Below, in pieces: positions 1 through 8,770 of a stretch of DNA of 51,143 nt. Below the pieces are notes generated by a model. The model had not been told where the DNA came from and ran no database searches. It saw only the letters and a list, made by a program, of their open reading frames with translations. Positions within the stretch are counted from its first letter, which is position 1, and each line of letters starts with the position of its first letter. The stretch is from Oscillospiraceae bacterium (lineage in GTDB: Bacteria > Bacillota > Clostridia > Oscillospirales > CAG-272), in assembly GCA_015064555.1 (NCBI GenBank), contig SVRZ01000016.1, positions 1 to 51,143 on the forward strand, in the 5' to 3' direction. Position numbers and translations under genes: made by a program.

Positions 1-1193
1 TCTATCTCAACAGTCACCGTATCAAGCACCGCCGCCGCCATCTGGCTGGCGATGAAGCGCTCCCAGATAAGCTTATAAAGCTTATACTGGTCGGATGAAA
101 GCATACGTCTTACATCCTTCGGATTGAGCGAGGAATTCGAGGGACGGATCGCCTCGTGTGCATCCTGAGCGTTTCCGCGGCTCTTATATACTCTCGGGCT
201 TTCGGGAAGATATCCCGCGCCGTATTCGGCCTCTATATATTTTTTCGCATGCTCCGCGGCGGTATCCGAAATTCTCGTCGAGTCTGTTCTCATGTAGGTT
301 ATCAAGCCCTGAACGCCTCCCAGCTCGTGTCCGAGATTAAGACCGTCGTAAAGCTCCTGCGCTATTTTCATGGTTTTATGAGATTGGAAGCCCAGCTTCT
401 TTGATGCCTCCTGTTGAAGCGTGGAGGTCGTAAAGGGCGGTGCGGGCATTCTCATTTTTTCGGCATGCTTAACCGAGGTTACAAGGTACTTGCTTGCCTT
501 GAGGTCACGCTCTACGTCTCTTGCCTCACCCTCGCTGTCAAGCCTGGTTCTTATTCCCGTCTTTCCGTAATAGTGCGATTTGAGTGTATCGCCCGAAGCC
601 AAGGACAGAGTTACGTCGACCGTCCAGTACTCTTTCGGGACGAATTCTGATATTTCTTTTTCTCGCTCGGATATTATCCTCGCCGCAACCGACTGAACTC
701 TTCCGCCCGAAAGACCGCTTCCGACGTTCTTCCAGAGAACCTGGCTGAGATTGAAGCCAACAAGCCTATCGAGAATTCTTCTCGCCTGCTGAGAGTTAAC
801 GAGATCCATATTTATGCATCTCGGAGACTTTATCGCCTCCTTAACCACGCTTTTTGTTATTTCGTTGAATGTAACACGACAAGCCTTCCCCTCCGGGATA
901 CCAAGCTGTGTTGCTATATGCCAGGCGATAGCCTCGCCCTCGCGGTCAGGGTCGGTTGCGATGAATATTTTGTTTGCCGACTTAGCTTCCTTTTTGAGCT
1001 CCCTTATAACGTCGCCCTTACCGCGAATATTTATATAATGCGGCTCAAAGCCGTTTTCTACATCTATACCAAGACTGCTTTTGGGCAGATCTCTTATATG
1101 TCCCTTTGATGCAATAACTCTGTAGTTAGAGCCAAGATATCCTTTTACTGTATTTGCTTTTGCGGGGGATTCCAAAATAACTAAATTTGCCAT
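1..1193 (-). CDS. topA: DNA topoisomerase I (partial, C-terminus off the window)
   Basis: Type IA topoisomerase, which relaxes negative supercoils by cutting and rejoining one DNA strand. The 397 visible residues begin MANLVILESPAKANTVKGY, the Toprim start with its metal-site Glu. They continue with ATDPDREGEAIAWH (the DxDxE-type Toprim motif), NSQQARRILDRLVGF and SGGRVQSVAARI. The active-site Tyr lies in ITYMRTDSTRIS, followed by DAHEAIRPS. The frame is open to the window edge, so the C-terminal zinc domains are not seen. The start fits the family, but the nearest Shine-Dalgarno (AAAGGAG) is about 20 nt upstream of the ATG, so translation may be weak or coupled to dprA, which ends 26 nt before it. 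The dprA-topA order is common in Firmicutes. Confidence 0.95.
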   Translation of the reverse strand, partial: MANLVILESPAKANTVKGYLGSNYRVIASKGHIRDLPKSSLGIDVENGFEPHYINIRGKGDVIRELKKEAKSANKIFIATDPDREGEAIAWHIATQLGIPEGKACRVTFNEITKSVVKEAIKSPRCINMDLVNSQQARRILDRLVGFNLSQVLWKNVGSGLSGGRVQSVAARIISEREKEISEFVPKEYWTVDVTLSLASGDTLKSHYYGKTGIRTRLDSEGEARDVERDLKASKYLVTSVKHAEKMRMPAPPFTTSTLQQEASKKLGFQSHKTMKIAQELYDGLNLGHELGGVQGLITYMRTDSTRISDTAAEHAKKYIEAEYGAGYLPESPRVYKSRGNAQDAHEAIRPSNSSLNPKDVRRMLSSDQYKLYKLIWERFIASQMAAAVLDTVTVEI

Positions 1194-1219
1194 ATTACAA
1201 GCGGCACGCACCGCTCCTT

Positions 1220-2497
1220 TCAATTAATGTTTCTTTTTACCTTTTCTCCGGGAAGCATTGTTATAAATCTTCCCATTTCAAGCTTCAATAATGCTTTCAT
1301 TACAATAGGCATTTTGTCGGTGTCATCCGAGAGGGAGTCGACCGTGCAATCGGCATCCGCCGGTATCTTCTTATATATGCGGATGGTTGCCTCGTCAAAA
1401 TTCATATCCTTAAGCGACAGCTCGGCATCGGAAGTACGCCTTGCCGCCTCCTCAAGCGTAACGACCTCCTCGGTCAGCTCTGCCGCTTTCTTTACTCTTT
1501 TTCTTCTCGGCGGTGAAAAAATACCGTCCCCTGCGGAAACGCATGATATCTGAAGCTCGGAGAATATTTCATTCATATCGACCTCAGGACGCTTCTTGAG
1601 ATTGAAGGGGTTTATTATTCCGGTGTAGATGAATTCAAGATCACTGACAATATCGTCTGCCGCGGTTATAAGCTGAGCACCTGTCTTTATAAGAAGATTG
1701 GTTACCTCGCTTGTCTTATTATCGACGTTACCAGGTAATGCATACAGCCTTTTACCGAATTCCTTGGCATATCTTGCCGTAATTATTGAACCGCTGTTTT
1801 CTCTGCCCTCTATAACCACAGTAGCACAGCTTATAGCCGCTATCAGGCGGTTGCGCTTAGGGAAATTGTACCTCTCCGGACGTGTGCCGGGAGCATATTC
1901 GGTCATAACACAGCCGCTCTTCACTATTTCGCGTGCAAGCCGCTTATGCTGCTCGGGATAGCAAATGTCGATACCGCTTCCGAGAAACGCAACGTTCACA
2001 CCACCCGCCGCAAGCGAGCCGGCATGAGAAACACCGTCGATACCTATCGCCATACCCGAAGCGACTATCGCGCCTGCGCAGGCAAGGTCATACCCAATGG
2101 CAAAGGCATTCCGCCTGCCGTAATCGGTGAGCCGTCTCGTTCCCACCATCGCAACCGTACAAGAGCTGTTGAAATCAGGCAAAATACCGCGATAATAAAG
2201 CAAAACGGGCGGTGTGGGAATTTCGGTAAGAGCTTTGGGAAACTGCGGATCGCAATAGGTGATGATGCCTATGCTTTTGCGCTTGCATAAGTCGTATATC
2301 TCCCGAGCACGCTCCAGATCCTTCTCCTTAAGAGCGGAAAGATCAGACGATCTCGAACCGATGATGTGTGATAATTCATCGTCCTCGGCATTGTATATAG
2401 CCTCGGGGGTATCAAGCTCGCCTATGAGCTTTGAAAACGTAACCGAACCGGGCGTTACTGCCAAAGAAAGCCATATCCAATAAACAAGCTCATCCAT
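1220..2497 (-). CDS. dprA: DNA processing protein DprA/Smf
   Basis: DprA protects incoming single-stranded DNA and loads RecA onto it during transformation; many non-competent Firmicutes also keep it. The Rossmann core is plain: VGTRRLTDYGRRNAF, GIDGVSHAGSLAAGG, FLGSGIDICYPEQH, FPKRNRLIAAI and GSIITARYAKEFGK, ending at LPGNV. The C-terminal 130 residues include a basic linker (PPRRKRVKK) and a probable winged-helix region. A GTG 12 nt upstream (2509) is also in frame. The ATG at 2497 is preferred because GGTGGAG sits 6 nt before it, and that GTG lies inside this Shine-Dalgarno. The upstream methyltransferase gene stops 12 nt before the ATG, so the two are probably translationally coupled. Confidence 0.93.
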   Translation of the reverse strand: MDELVYWIWLSLAVTPGSVTFSKLIGELDTPEAIYNAEDDELSHIIGSRSSDLSALKEKDLERAREIYDLCKRKSIGIITYCDPQFPKALTEIPTPPVLLYYRGILPDFNSSCTVAMVGTRRLTDYGRRNAFAIGYDLACAGAIVASGMAIGIDGVSHAGSLAAGGVNVAFLGSGIDICYPEQHKRLAREIVKSGCVMTEYAPGTRPERYNFPKRNRLIAAISCATVVIEGRENSGSIITARYAKEFGKRLYALPGNVDNKTSEVTNLLIKTGAQLITAADDIVSDLEFIYTGIINPFNLKKRPEVDMNEIFSELQISCVSAGDGIFSPPRRKRVKKAAELTEEVVTLEEAARRTSDAELSLKDMNFDEATIRIYKKIPADADCTVDSLSDDTDKMPIVMKALLKLEMGRFITMLPGEKVKRNIN

Positions 2498-2509
2498 AAA
2501 ATTCTCCAC

Positions 2510-3346
2510 CTAGATAGTTTTACTTTGCTCCCACATAAAGATAGCCGCCGCTACCGATGCATTGAGCGACTCTGTTCTCGAAGAAATAGGAATATACACC
2601 GAAGCATCAGTCATAGCAGATATCTCCGCGGGGATTCCATGTCCCTCGTTACCGATAATCACCGAATCCCAACGGTCGAGTCCGAGATCCGAAAGAGGAA
2701 CGGCAGATTCGGAAAGCTCGGCAGAATATACCCGCCTACCGTTTGCCTGCATCGCCCTTATGTATTCCTTCATATCACCGACGATCCTTACGTTTACACG
2801 AAAAAGACTTCCCATAGCACCCCTTACGGTCTTAGGATTGTAGATATCGGCACAGTCGCCCGAGAGAATTATCTCCTCTACACCGAAGGCAACGGCGCTC
2901 CTTATCACCGCACCGAGATTGCCCGGATCACGCACCGAGCAAAGCGCGATAGACCTTCCACAGGCCTCGCGAGAAAAGTCTTCCTTATATATTATATCCA
3001 TTTGACGTAAAAAGTCAAGATGTTTTATGATACTTATTACGCCTTCAGGCGAATTTTCGGTGGAAATTTTTTCAAAAACGCCTCTGGAAACCGTCTGAAC
3101 CACCGTTTTTTCAAATTTTTCATCATGCGAATATTTTTCCAGCATAGAAAGCGCACGCTCGCGGCAGTCCTCGGCAACGTATATTTTTTCCACCGGCAAG
3201 CCCGAGGAAAGCGCCTCCGCGGTAAGCTTTGCACCCTCTGCCATAAAGAGTGCCGCCTTGTATCTTCCCTTCTTTTCCTTAAGCGATGCGGCGAGCTTTA
3301 CCGCAGGGTTATTACGGCTTATGATGACCTCATTGGCAAATATCAT
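2510..3346 (-). CDS. TrmH/SpoU-family RNA 2'-O-ribose methyltransferase
   Basis: SPOUT-fold methyltransferase that puts a methyl group on a ribose 2'-OH of rRNA or tRNA using S-adenosylmethionine. The N-terminal third is the substrate-binding domain (ISRNNPAVKLAASLKEKKGR, EGAKLTAEAL). The catalytic domain has motif 1 SVRDPGNLGAVIRSA, motif 2 IIGNEGHGI and motif 3 IPISSRTESLNASVAAAI, which together form the knotted SAM site. At 278 residues it is full length. A clear AGGAGG lies 6 nt before the ATG. It sits between the rplT terminator and dprA. The target nucleotide cannot be told from sequence; YsgA-like or 23S-modifying enzymes are closest in layout. Confidence 0.9.
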   Translation of the reverse strand: MIFANEVIISRNNPAVKLAASLKEKKGRYKAALFMAEGAKLTAEALSSGLPVEKIYVAEDCRERALSMLEKYSHDEKFEKTVVQTVSRGVFEKISTENSPEGVISIIKHLDFLRQMDIIYKEDFSREACGRSIALCSVRDPGNLGAVIRSAVAFGVEEIILSGDCADIYNPKTVRGAMGSLFRVNVRIVGDMKEYIRAMQANGRRVYSAELSESAVPLSDLGLDRWDSVIIGNEGHGIPAEISAMTDASVYIPISSRTESLNASVAAAIFMWEQSKTI

Positions 3347-3423
3347 AAAATCCTCCTGAAATTAACACGGTATGGGGGTAATAAGCAAAAACGGGCTTTT
3401 TACAACTAAAAAAGGCACCGCGC

Positions 3424-3468
3424 TGCAAACAAAGAAGGTAGCCCAAGTGCAAACCGGAGCTACCCTCT
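3424..3468 (-). terminator. Intrinsic terminator after rplT
   Basis: On the minus strand AGAGGGTAGC pairs with GCTACCTTCT (10 bp, one G-T wobble) around a 16-nt loop, followed by TTTGTTTG. It lies 13 nt past the rplT stop and closes the infC-rpmI-rplT unit. Confidence 0.8.
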
Positions 3469-3480
3469 TATTTATTTCAA

Positions 3481-3834
3481 TTAAAGAGCTGCCTTAGCCT
3501 TCTCGCAAAGTGCAGCGAACGCTTCCTTATCGGAAACTGCAAGCTCAGCAAGCATCTTGCGGTTGAGATTAATATCGCAAAGCTTAAGACCGTGCATGAG
3601 GGTGGAATAGTTCATTCCGCAAACCTTAGCCTGTGCGGATATTCTGGTGATCCAGAGAGAACGGAAATCTCTCTTCTTCTGCTTACGGCCGATAAATGCA
3701 TAGTTACCGCTCTTGAGAACGGCCTGCTTAGCCATCTTGAAGTGCTTGGACTTTGCTCCCCAATAACCCTTAGCTGCCTTGAGGATGCTCTTTCTTCTCT
3801 TACGCGCCATCATAGCGCCCTTTACTCTTGCCAT
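3481..3834 (-). CDS. rplT: 50S ribosomal protein L20
   Basis: L20 is an early 23S rRNA-binding assembly protein and, in Firmicutes, the repressor of its own operon through the infC leader. The sequence begins [19 protein letters not shown], then has [36 protein letters not shown] and [10 protein letters not shown]. Its 117 residues are the standard length. It is the last gene of infC-rpmI-rplT and is followed by a terminator. Confidence 0.98.
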   Translation of the reverse strand: MARVKGAMMARKRRKSILKAAKGYWGAKSKHFKMAKQAVLKSGNYAFIGRKQKKRDFRSLWITRISAQAKVCGMNYSTLMHGLKLCDINLNRKMLAELAVSDKEAFAALCEKAKAAL

Positions 3835-3886
3835 TTTATATGTTCCTCCAAATTTTCTTCTTTTGTCTTGTCACGTACAGATCTGA

Positions 3887-4081
3887 TTACTTGTTGATAA
3901 GAGTTCTGTAGGTGGGAGCAAAGCTCTCGCTGAGAACGGCGCCCTTACGAAGGCCTCTCTTACGCTTAGCGGTCTTAAGACCGAGCTTATGACGGTGATT
4001 GTTGTGCGACATCTTAACCTTGCCGGTTCCGGTGAGAGAAAATCTCTTAGCGGATGCTTTATGTGTCTTGATCTTTCCCAT
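3887..4081 (-). CDS. rpmI: 50S ribosomal protein L35
   Basis: Small basic large-subunit protein of 64 residues: MGKIKTHKASAKRFSLTGTG, then HKLGLKTAKRKRGLRKG, the usual L35 pattern. It follows infC by 2 nt, so the two are very likely translationally coupled, and precedes rplT by 52 nt. Confidence 0.97.
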   Translation of the reverse strand: MGKIKTHKASAKRFSLTGTGKVKMSHNNHRHKLGLKTAKRKRGLRKGAVLSESFAPTYRTLINK

Positions 4082-4083
4082 TT

Positions 4084-4665
4084 TTATTTCTCCTTTTCAT
4101 CGGGTTGTACCCTGTTATTAATTTGTTTTTGCGTTTTCTTCTCGGGTTTTACAGGTGCAAGAACTATAGACATAAATCTACCGTCCAGAACGGGCTTCTT
4201 TTCTGCCACGCCTACGCCCTTGAGAGCCTCCTCAAATCGAAGAATAACATCTCTTCCGAGCTCCATATGAGACATTTCTCTTCCTCTGAAGCGAACAACA
4301 GCCTTAACCTTATTGCCCTCGCCAAGGAATTTCTTTGCCTGATTGACTCTTGTGTCCAGATCGTGCTGCTCGATACGGCAGGAGAGCTGAACCTCCTTTA
4401 CCTTAACAACGACCTGTTTCTTCTTAGCCTCCTTCTCACGCTTATCGCGCTCGAAGCAGAACTTGCCGTAATCGATTGCACGGCAAACAGGCGGCGTTGC
4501 GTTAGGAGCGATAAGAACAAGGTCAACGCCCATATTCTCAGCATAGTTAAGCGCATCTGCTATCTTCATGATGCCTACCTGCTCATTTGCGGGACCGAGT
4601 ACTCTTACCTCGGGATGCTTGATCTCTTCATTAGTAAGAAGAGCCTTTTCGTCCTTAGTGCTAAT
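4084..4665 (-). CDS. infC: Translation initiation factor IF-3, AUU start
   Basis: IF-3 keeps 30S subunits free and checks initiator tRNA and start codons. Domain N starts STKDEKALLTNEEIKHPEVR, followed by APNATPPVCRAIDYGKF, the KKKQ linker, and the C domain (LSCRIEQHDLDTRVNQAKKF, VRFRGREMSHMELG). Only non-homologous sequence lies upstream of the S-T-K-D-E start, and no ATG or GTG fits. The codon at that point is ATT, with CGGAGG 10 nt before it. An AUU start is the known device by which infC represses itself, since IF-3 rejects non-AUG starts. The resulting 193 residues include a Lys-rich tail, slightly longer than usual. An ATG further upstream (4818) would add 51 unrelated residues encoded by the leader RNA and is not used here. 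Confidence 0.93.
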   Translation of the reverse strand: MSTKDEKALLTNEEIKHPEVRVLGPANEQVGIMKIADALNYAENMGVDLVLIAPNATPPVCRAIDYGKFCFERDKREKEAKKKQVVVKVKEVQLSCRIEQHDLDTRVNQAKKFLGEGNKVKAVVRFRGREMSHMELGRDVILRFEEALKGVGVAEKKPVLDGRFMSIVLAPVKPEKKTQKQINNRVQPDEKEK

Positions 4666-4669
4666 AGCC

Positions 4670-4828
4670 TTATACCTCCGAAAAACAAAAAATGCATACA
4701 GAATCCTCCGTACGCACACCAAGACACCCCACAAAAAACGCGAGATGAAAATGATATTAACCAATACGCACCCTTGTGGTATGGTGAGAACGGAAGTTCT
4801 GCTTTGTTTTGGTAGCAATCTGCTACGA
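4670..4828 (-). promoter_or_regulatory. infC leader RNA, probable L20 (IF3-L35-L20) autoregulatory leader
   Basis: About 160 nt of non-coding RNA separate the promoter from infC. It opens with a GTAGCA-gat-TGCTAC hairpin, then GCAGAACTTCCGTTCTCACC and an AGGGTGCG segment. These resemble the Firmicutes L20 leader, in which L20 binds a 23S-like structure and causes early termination or blocks expression. I assign it from position and these segments only; the full fold was not computed. Confidence 0.65.
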
Positions 4829-4833
4829 GTGAC

Positions 4834-4862
4834 ATTGTATCATACTTTTCATCGTTTGTCAA
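4834..4862 (-). promoter_or_regulatory. Promoter of infC-rpmI-rplT
   Basis: Housekeeping promoter on the minus strand: TTGACA, a 17-nt spacer ending TGA (extended -10), then TACAAT. It is the best match to consensus in the first 5 kb. Confidence 0.85.
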
Positions 4863-4994
4863 GTGTTTTTTTGAGATTTTCTGAAAATTTGTATGTTTTC
4901 TATCCGTACCCACAGAAAAGGCGGTCTTAAAAACAAATAATGTCGTTTAAATTGTAAAAAAATTTTAAATACTATAGATTTTTTATATTTTATG

Positions 4995-5003
4995 TGTTAT
5001 AAT
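4995..5003 (+). promoter_or_regulatory. Probable lon promoter (extended -10)
   Basis: TGTTATAAT forms an extended -10. No good -35 is present at 17 nt in this very AT-rich stretch. No CIRCE or CtsR-like operator was seen before lon. Confidence 0.5.
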
Positions 5004-5051
5004 ACCAAGAGTGCATTGCTACTTATTATTTAATTTGAAAAGGAATTCTCT

Positions 5052-7388
5052 ATGTCAGATAAATATAATGGCTCGGATCTTGTAAAGCTTCCGCTTATAC
5101 CCCTGCGCGGCGTTGTTGCATTTCCGGGTGTTCAGCTCAATATAGAAATAATCCGTCCCGCCTCACTTAAGGCATTTACTGCAGCGGCCACTATCCACGA
5201 TATGGACGTCCTTCTTGTAACTCAAAAGGATATTACGGTGGAAAATCCCAAGCCCGAGGATCTATATCCCATTGGTGTTCTGGCGAAGATCAGACACGTC
5301 GTCAAAAACACCCAGAACAATCTCTCGGTCGTTTTTGAAGGAATTGCAAGAGCCACCATCACCACCGTCAAGGGCTCTCATGACAGCTTTATGCTTGCCG
5401 AGGCCGAAATAAGAGATGAAGGAAAATACTCCGCCTGCCCTCCGAAGATCGAGTTACTTATGCGCGAAGTGAAGAATGCGCTCACCAACCTTGCAGATAT
5501 CCATCCTCATTTCACCGATGATATGAAAATGGGTGCCGAGGCTATAACCGATCCCGGCAGATTCGCAGACTTCGTTGCATCGGCGGCTATAATCGAATAT
5601 ACGAACAAGCAGGCTATTCTTGAGCTTGTTACCCCAAAGGCGAGGCTCGAGAAGCTTCTTGTCCTTATAAACGAAGAGCGAATGCTTCTTGAATGCGAGC
5701 ACGATATCCAGATGCAGGTGCGCGAGAAGATAGACCGTAATCAGAAGGATTATTTCCTCCGCGAGCAGGTCAAGGCGATCCAGGCAGAGCTCGGAGAGGA
5801 TGACGATGATGAAATAAGCGAATATGAGGAGCGCATAGCGGCAAAGAAGCTCCCCGATGAAGTAAAAGAAAAGCTTATGAAAGAGCTTAACAAGCTCTCA
5901 AAGACTCCCTTCGGTGCTGCAGAGGGGACTGTTCTGCGCTCATATCTTGATACATGTCTTGATTTCCCCTTCGGTGTACGGAGCGAGGATACTGTATCCG
6001 TCGCGCGCGCAAGAGAGATACTTAACGAGGATCACGAGGGGCTTGAAAAGGTCAAGGAGCGCATTCTTGAGTTCGTTGCCGTCAAGCAATTCTCCTCGGA
6101 CGTAAAGAATCAGATAATATGCCTTGTCGGCCCTCCCGGCGTCGGAAAAACCTCGGTTGCGGCATCCATCGCACGCGCGCTCGGCCGTTCATACGCACGT
6201 GTGTCGCTCGGAGGTATGCACGATGAAGCTGAGATAAGAGGACACAGAAAGACCTACGTCGGTGCTATGCCCGGCAGACTTGTCAATGCTATCATCACCT
6301 CAAAGGTCGAAAATCCCGTCATAGTTCTTGATGAAATAGATAAGCTGGCAAACGATTTTCGCGGAGATCCCACGTCTGCCTTGCTTGAGGTTCTCGATCC
6401 CGAGCAGAATAAATTCTTCCGCGATAACTTTATGGAGATCCCGATAGATCTTTCCGATTGCCTTTTCATCGCAACGGCTAACAGCTACGACAGGATCCCC
6501 GCACCTCTGATCGACAGAATGGAGGTAATAGAGCTCTCTACATATACAGATTCCGAAAAGCTTGCTATCGCCAAGAATCATCTTGTGCCGAAGCAGCTTA
6601 AAAGAAACGGTATGAGCAAGCGCTTCTTCAGGATCAACGATGATGCTCTCCTTAAGCTTATTAAGGAATACACGCGCGAGTCGGGTGTAAGAAACCTGGA
6701 GCGCGAGATCGCATCGCTGATAAGAAAGGTGGCGAAAATAATCGCTGAAACCGATAAAAAATCGGTAACGGTCTCCGTGAAGAACCTCGAAGCGCTCCTC
6801 GGCCGCCCGAAAGTCCTGCCCGAAAGGCTTGAGGCAGAAGATCAGGTGGGAGTGGTAAACGGTCTTGCCTATACCCAGAGCGGCGGAGATCTGCTCAAGG
6901 TGGAGGTCGCCATTATGGAGGGCACAGGTAAGATAGAGCTTACCGGCTCGCTCGGTGACGTTATGAAGGAATCGGCAAAGATAGCCCATTCTTACGTAAG
7001 AACAGTCACGGATAAGTACGGCATTTCTCCATCCTTCTACAAGGACAAGGATATTCACATACACTTCCCCGAGGGTGCTATTCCCAAGGACGGACCTTCT
7101 GCCGGTGTTACTATGGTCACCGCTATAATAAGCGCGCTCTCCGATATTCCTGTGAAGCGCACTGTGGCTATGACGGGAGAGGTCACACTCAGAGGAAAAG
7201 TCCTGCCTATCGGCGGTCTCAAGGAAAAGACACTTGCCGCATTCAGAAGCGGTATAAGCACGGTGCTCATCCCGAAGGATAACGTCAAGGATCTCGACGA
7301 TATAGATGCGGAGGCAAAGAAGCACCTCAGCTTCGTCCCCTGCTCTACGATAGGCGACGTGCTTTCCGCAGCACTTTTGCATCAATAA
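5052..7388 (+). CDS. lon: ATP-dependent protease Lon (La)
   Basis: Cytosolic AAA+ protease that unfolds and degrades damaged and regulatory proteins. Its 778 residues are full length: an N-terminal LON substrate domain (LPLIPLRGVVAFPGVQLN), a coiled linker (REKIDRNQKDYFLREQVKAI), the AAA+ module with Walker A GPPGVGKTS near residue 359 and Walker B VIVLDEIDKL, and the C-terminal protease. The Ser-Lys dyad is visible: PKDGPSAG gives Ser683 and GGLKEK gives Lys726, 43 residues apart as in E. coli Lon. The ATG has AAAAGGAA 8 nt upstream. engB follows after 19 nt, the same lon-engB pairing as in B. subtilis lonA-ysxC. Confidence 0.98.
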   Translation: MSDKYNGSDLVKLPLIPLRGVVAFPGVQLNIEIIRPASLKAFTAAATIHDMDVLLVTQKDITVENPKPEDLYPIGVLAKIRHVVKNTQNNLSVVFEGIARATITTVKGSHDSFMLAEAEIRDEGKYSACPPKIELLMREVKNALTNLADIHPHFTDDMKMGAEAITDPGRFADFVASAAIIEYTNKQAILELVTPKARLEKLLVLINEERMLLECEHDIQMQVREKIDRNQKDYFLREQVKAIQAELGEDDDDEISEYEERIAAKKLPDEVKEKLMKELNKLSKTPFGAAEGTVLRSYLDTCLDFPFGVRSEDTVSVARAREILNEDHEGLEKVKERILEFVAVKQFSSDVKNQIICLVGPPGVGKTSVAASIARALGRSYARVSLGGMHDEAEIRGHRKTYVGAMPGRLVNAIITSKVENPVIVLDEIDKLANDFRGDPTSALLEVLDPEQNKFFRDNFMEIPIDLSDCLFIATANSYDRIPAPLIDRMEVIELSTYTDSEKLAIAKNHLVPKQLKRNGMSKRFFRINDDALLKLIKEYTRESGVRNLEREIASLIRKVAKIIAETDKKSVTVSVKNLEALLGRPKVLPERLEAEDQVGVVNGLAYTQSGGDLLKVEVAIMEGTGKIELTGSLGDVMKESAKIAHSYVRTVTDKYGISPSFYKDKDIHIHFPEGAIPKDGPSAGVTMVTAIISALSDIPVKRTVAMTGEVTLRGKVLPIGGLKEKTLAAFRSGISTVLIPKDNVKDLDDIDAEAKKHLSFVPCSTIGDVLSAALLHQ

Positions 7389-7407
7389 TTTTTTTGAGGT
7401 CATAAAT

Positions 7408-8013
7408 ATGAAATTTAACGTCAATAATTCAAGCATAGCAATGACGGTGGGAAATTCAAAGCAGTTTCCGCGCGATCCTAAGCCCGAGATAGCTCTCTCC
7501 GGAAGATCGAACGTAGGTAAAAGCTCCCTCATAAATACCATGCTCGGCAGGAAGTCACTTGCAAGAGTCTCCTCTGCTCCCGGAAAAACCATTACGATAA
7601 ACTACTACAGTGTGGACGGTAAATTTTATCTTGTCGACCTCCCCGGATACGGCTACGCAAAGCGTTCTGCCGAATCGAAGAAATCCTGGAGCAGTCTTAC
7701 CGAGGATTATTTTTTGAAGAACCCCTCATCGGACGCTATCAGACTCATAGTTCAGCTTGTGGATATCAGAACCGGTCCTACGGATGACGATATAATGATG
7801 ATAAATTTCATGATCGACTGCGGATACCCCTTCGTAATAGTCGCAACCAAGACAGACAAGCTTTCAAAATCCCAGCTGAATACCGCACTCAATAATATGA
7901 AAGAAGAATACTTTGCAGGTACGGGAATAGAAATTATCCCCTTCTCATCGGTTACGCGCGATGGCAAGGAGGAGCTCTGGAGCCGCATCTGCGACGTACT
8001 GTCAAAAAAATAA
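7408..8013 (+). CDS. engB: Ribosome biogenesis GTPase EngB/YsxC (YihA family)
   Basis: Essential small GTPase for late assembly of the 50S subunit. The 201 residues carry G1 GRSNVGKSSLIN, G3 DLPGYGYAKR and G4 TKTDKLSK, with SSAPGKTITINYY as the switch I region, all in the family's order. The gene directly follows lon and is followed after 4 nt by an M50 protease gene. Confidence 0.96.
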   Translation: MKFNVNNSSIAMTVGNSKQFPRDPKPEIALSGRSNVGKSSLINTMLGRKSLARVSSAPGKTITINYYSVDGKFYLVDLPGYGYAKRSAESKKSWSSLTEDYFLKNPSSDAIRLIVQLVDIRTGPTDDDIMMINFMIDCGYPFVIVATKTDKLSKSQLNTALNNMKEEYFAGTGIEIIPFSSVTRDGKEELWSRICDVLSKK

Positions 8014-8017
8014 GCTA

Positions 8018-8755
8018 ATGGATATTATTTATTTGATTTTATCGGCGTTCGCCGTTCTTATCACGCTTACCGTTCATGAATACTTTCACGGATACGCGGC
8101 TTATAAGCTTGGCGACAGGACTGCCGAAAAGCTCGGACGGCTATCTCTGAATCCGCTCCGACATATAGATCCCATAGGTGCCCTATGCATGATATTCTTC
8201 CACTTCGGATGGGCAAAGCCGGTGCCGGTCAATACCCGCTATTTCAAAAATCCGAAGCGCGATTTTGCAATAGTTGCGCTCGCAGGCCCTGTTTCCAATT
8301 TTGTGCTGGCGATCATATCGGCATTTATTTATCTGCTGATATACGCCCTTCTGCGTGACGTCAGCTTCACGAGCGAATTTCTTTTCGGTCTTGCGGAAAA
8401 TACTCTTAATTTCTTTATGATATTCCATCTTGTAAACGTGGGAATCGGAATATTCAATATGATACCGGTGCCGCCTCTTGACGGCTCTCGCGTGCTGGGT
8501 GCATTCTTGCCTTACCGCATATACAATAAAATGCTTGAGCACGAAAGAACCATATATTATATCCTTATCGGCTGGCTTCTTCTCGGCGACAGTGCCGCGG
8601 CATTTTTGCTCTCATCCCCTATCGTTACAGCAAGTCCTGTTCTTACGGTTCTTGCGAAAATACTCTCTTTACCCGATCTTCTCGGATATGCCATTGAGGG
8701 TATTTCATCCGCTATATTTTATCTTTTTGAATTAATTCCCTTTTTGAAAGCCTGA
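8018..8755 (+). CDS. Site-2 protease family (M50) membrane metalloprotease, YwhC-like
   Basis: Intramembrane zinc metalloprotease of 245 residues. The active-site motif HEYFH lies in the first membrane segment (VLITLTVHEYFHGYAAYKLG). The second metal ligand is in NMIPVPPLDGSRVL, matching the family's NxxPxxxLDG. NPLRHIDPIGALCMI and FAIVALAGPVSNFVLA are also typical. It is a short S2P type without a PDZ domain. The ATG 4 nt after the engB stop gives the family start (MDIIYLILSAFAVLITLTVH); a longer in-frame ORF from 7961 would add residues encoded inside engB and is unlikely. The substrate is unknown; position suggests co-expression with scpAB. Confidence 0.9.
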   Translation: MDIIYLILSAFAVLITLTVHEYFHGYAAYKLGDRTAEKLGRLSLNPLRHIDPIGALCMIFFHFGWAKPVPVNTRYFKNPKRDFAIVALAGPVSNFVLAIISAFIYLLIYALLRDVSFTSEFLFGLAENTLNFFMIFHLVNVGIGIFNMIPVPPLDGSRVLGAFLPYRIYNKMLEHERTIYYILIGWLLLGDSAAAFLLSSPIVTASPVLTVLAKILSLPDLLGYAIEGISSAIFYLFELIPFLKA

Positions 8756-8770
8756 AACGGAGATTATCTG

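Noticed and set aside
6300-7592. Long minus-strand ORF (430 codons) opposite lon/engB
   Set aside because: Antisense to certain genes with strong motifs; no family resemblance; arises from codon pattern.
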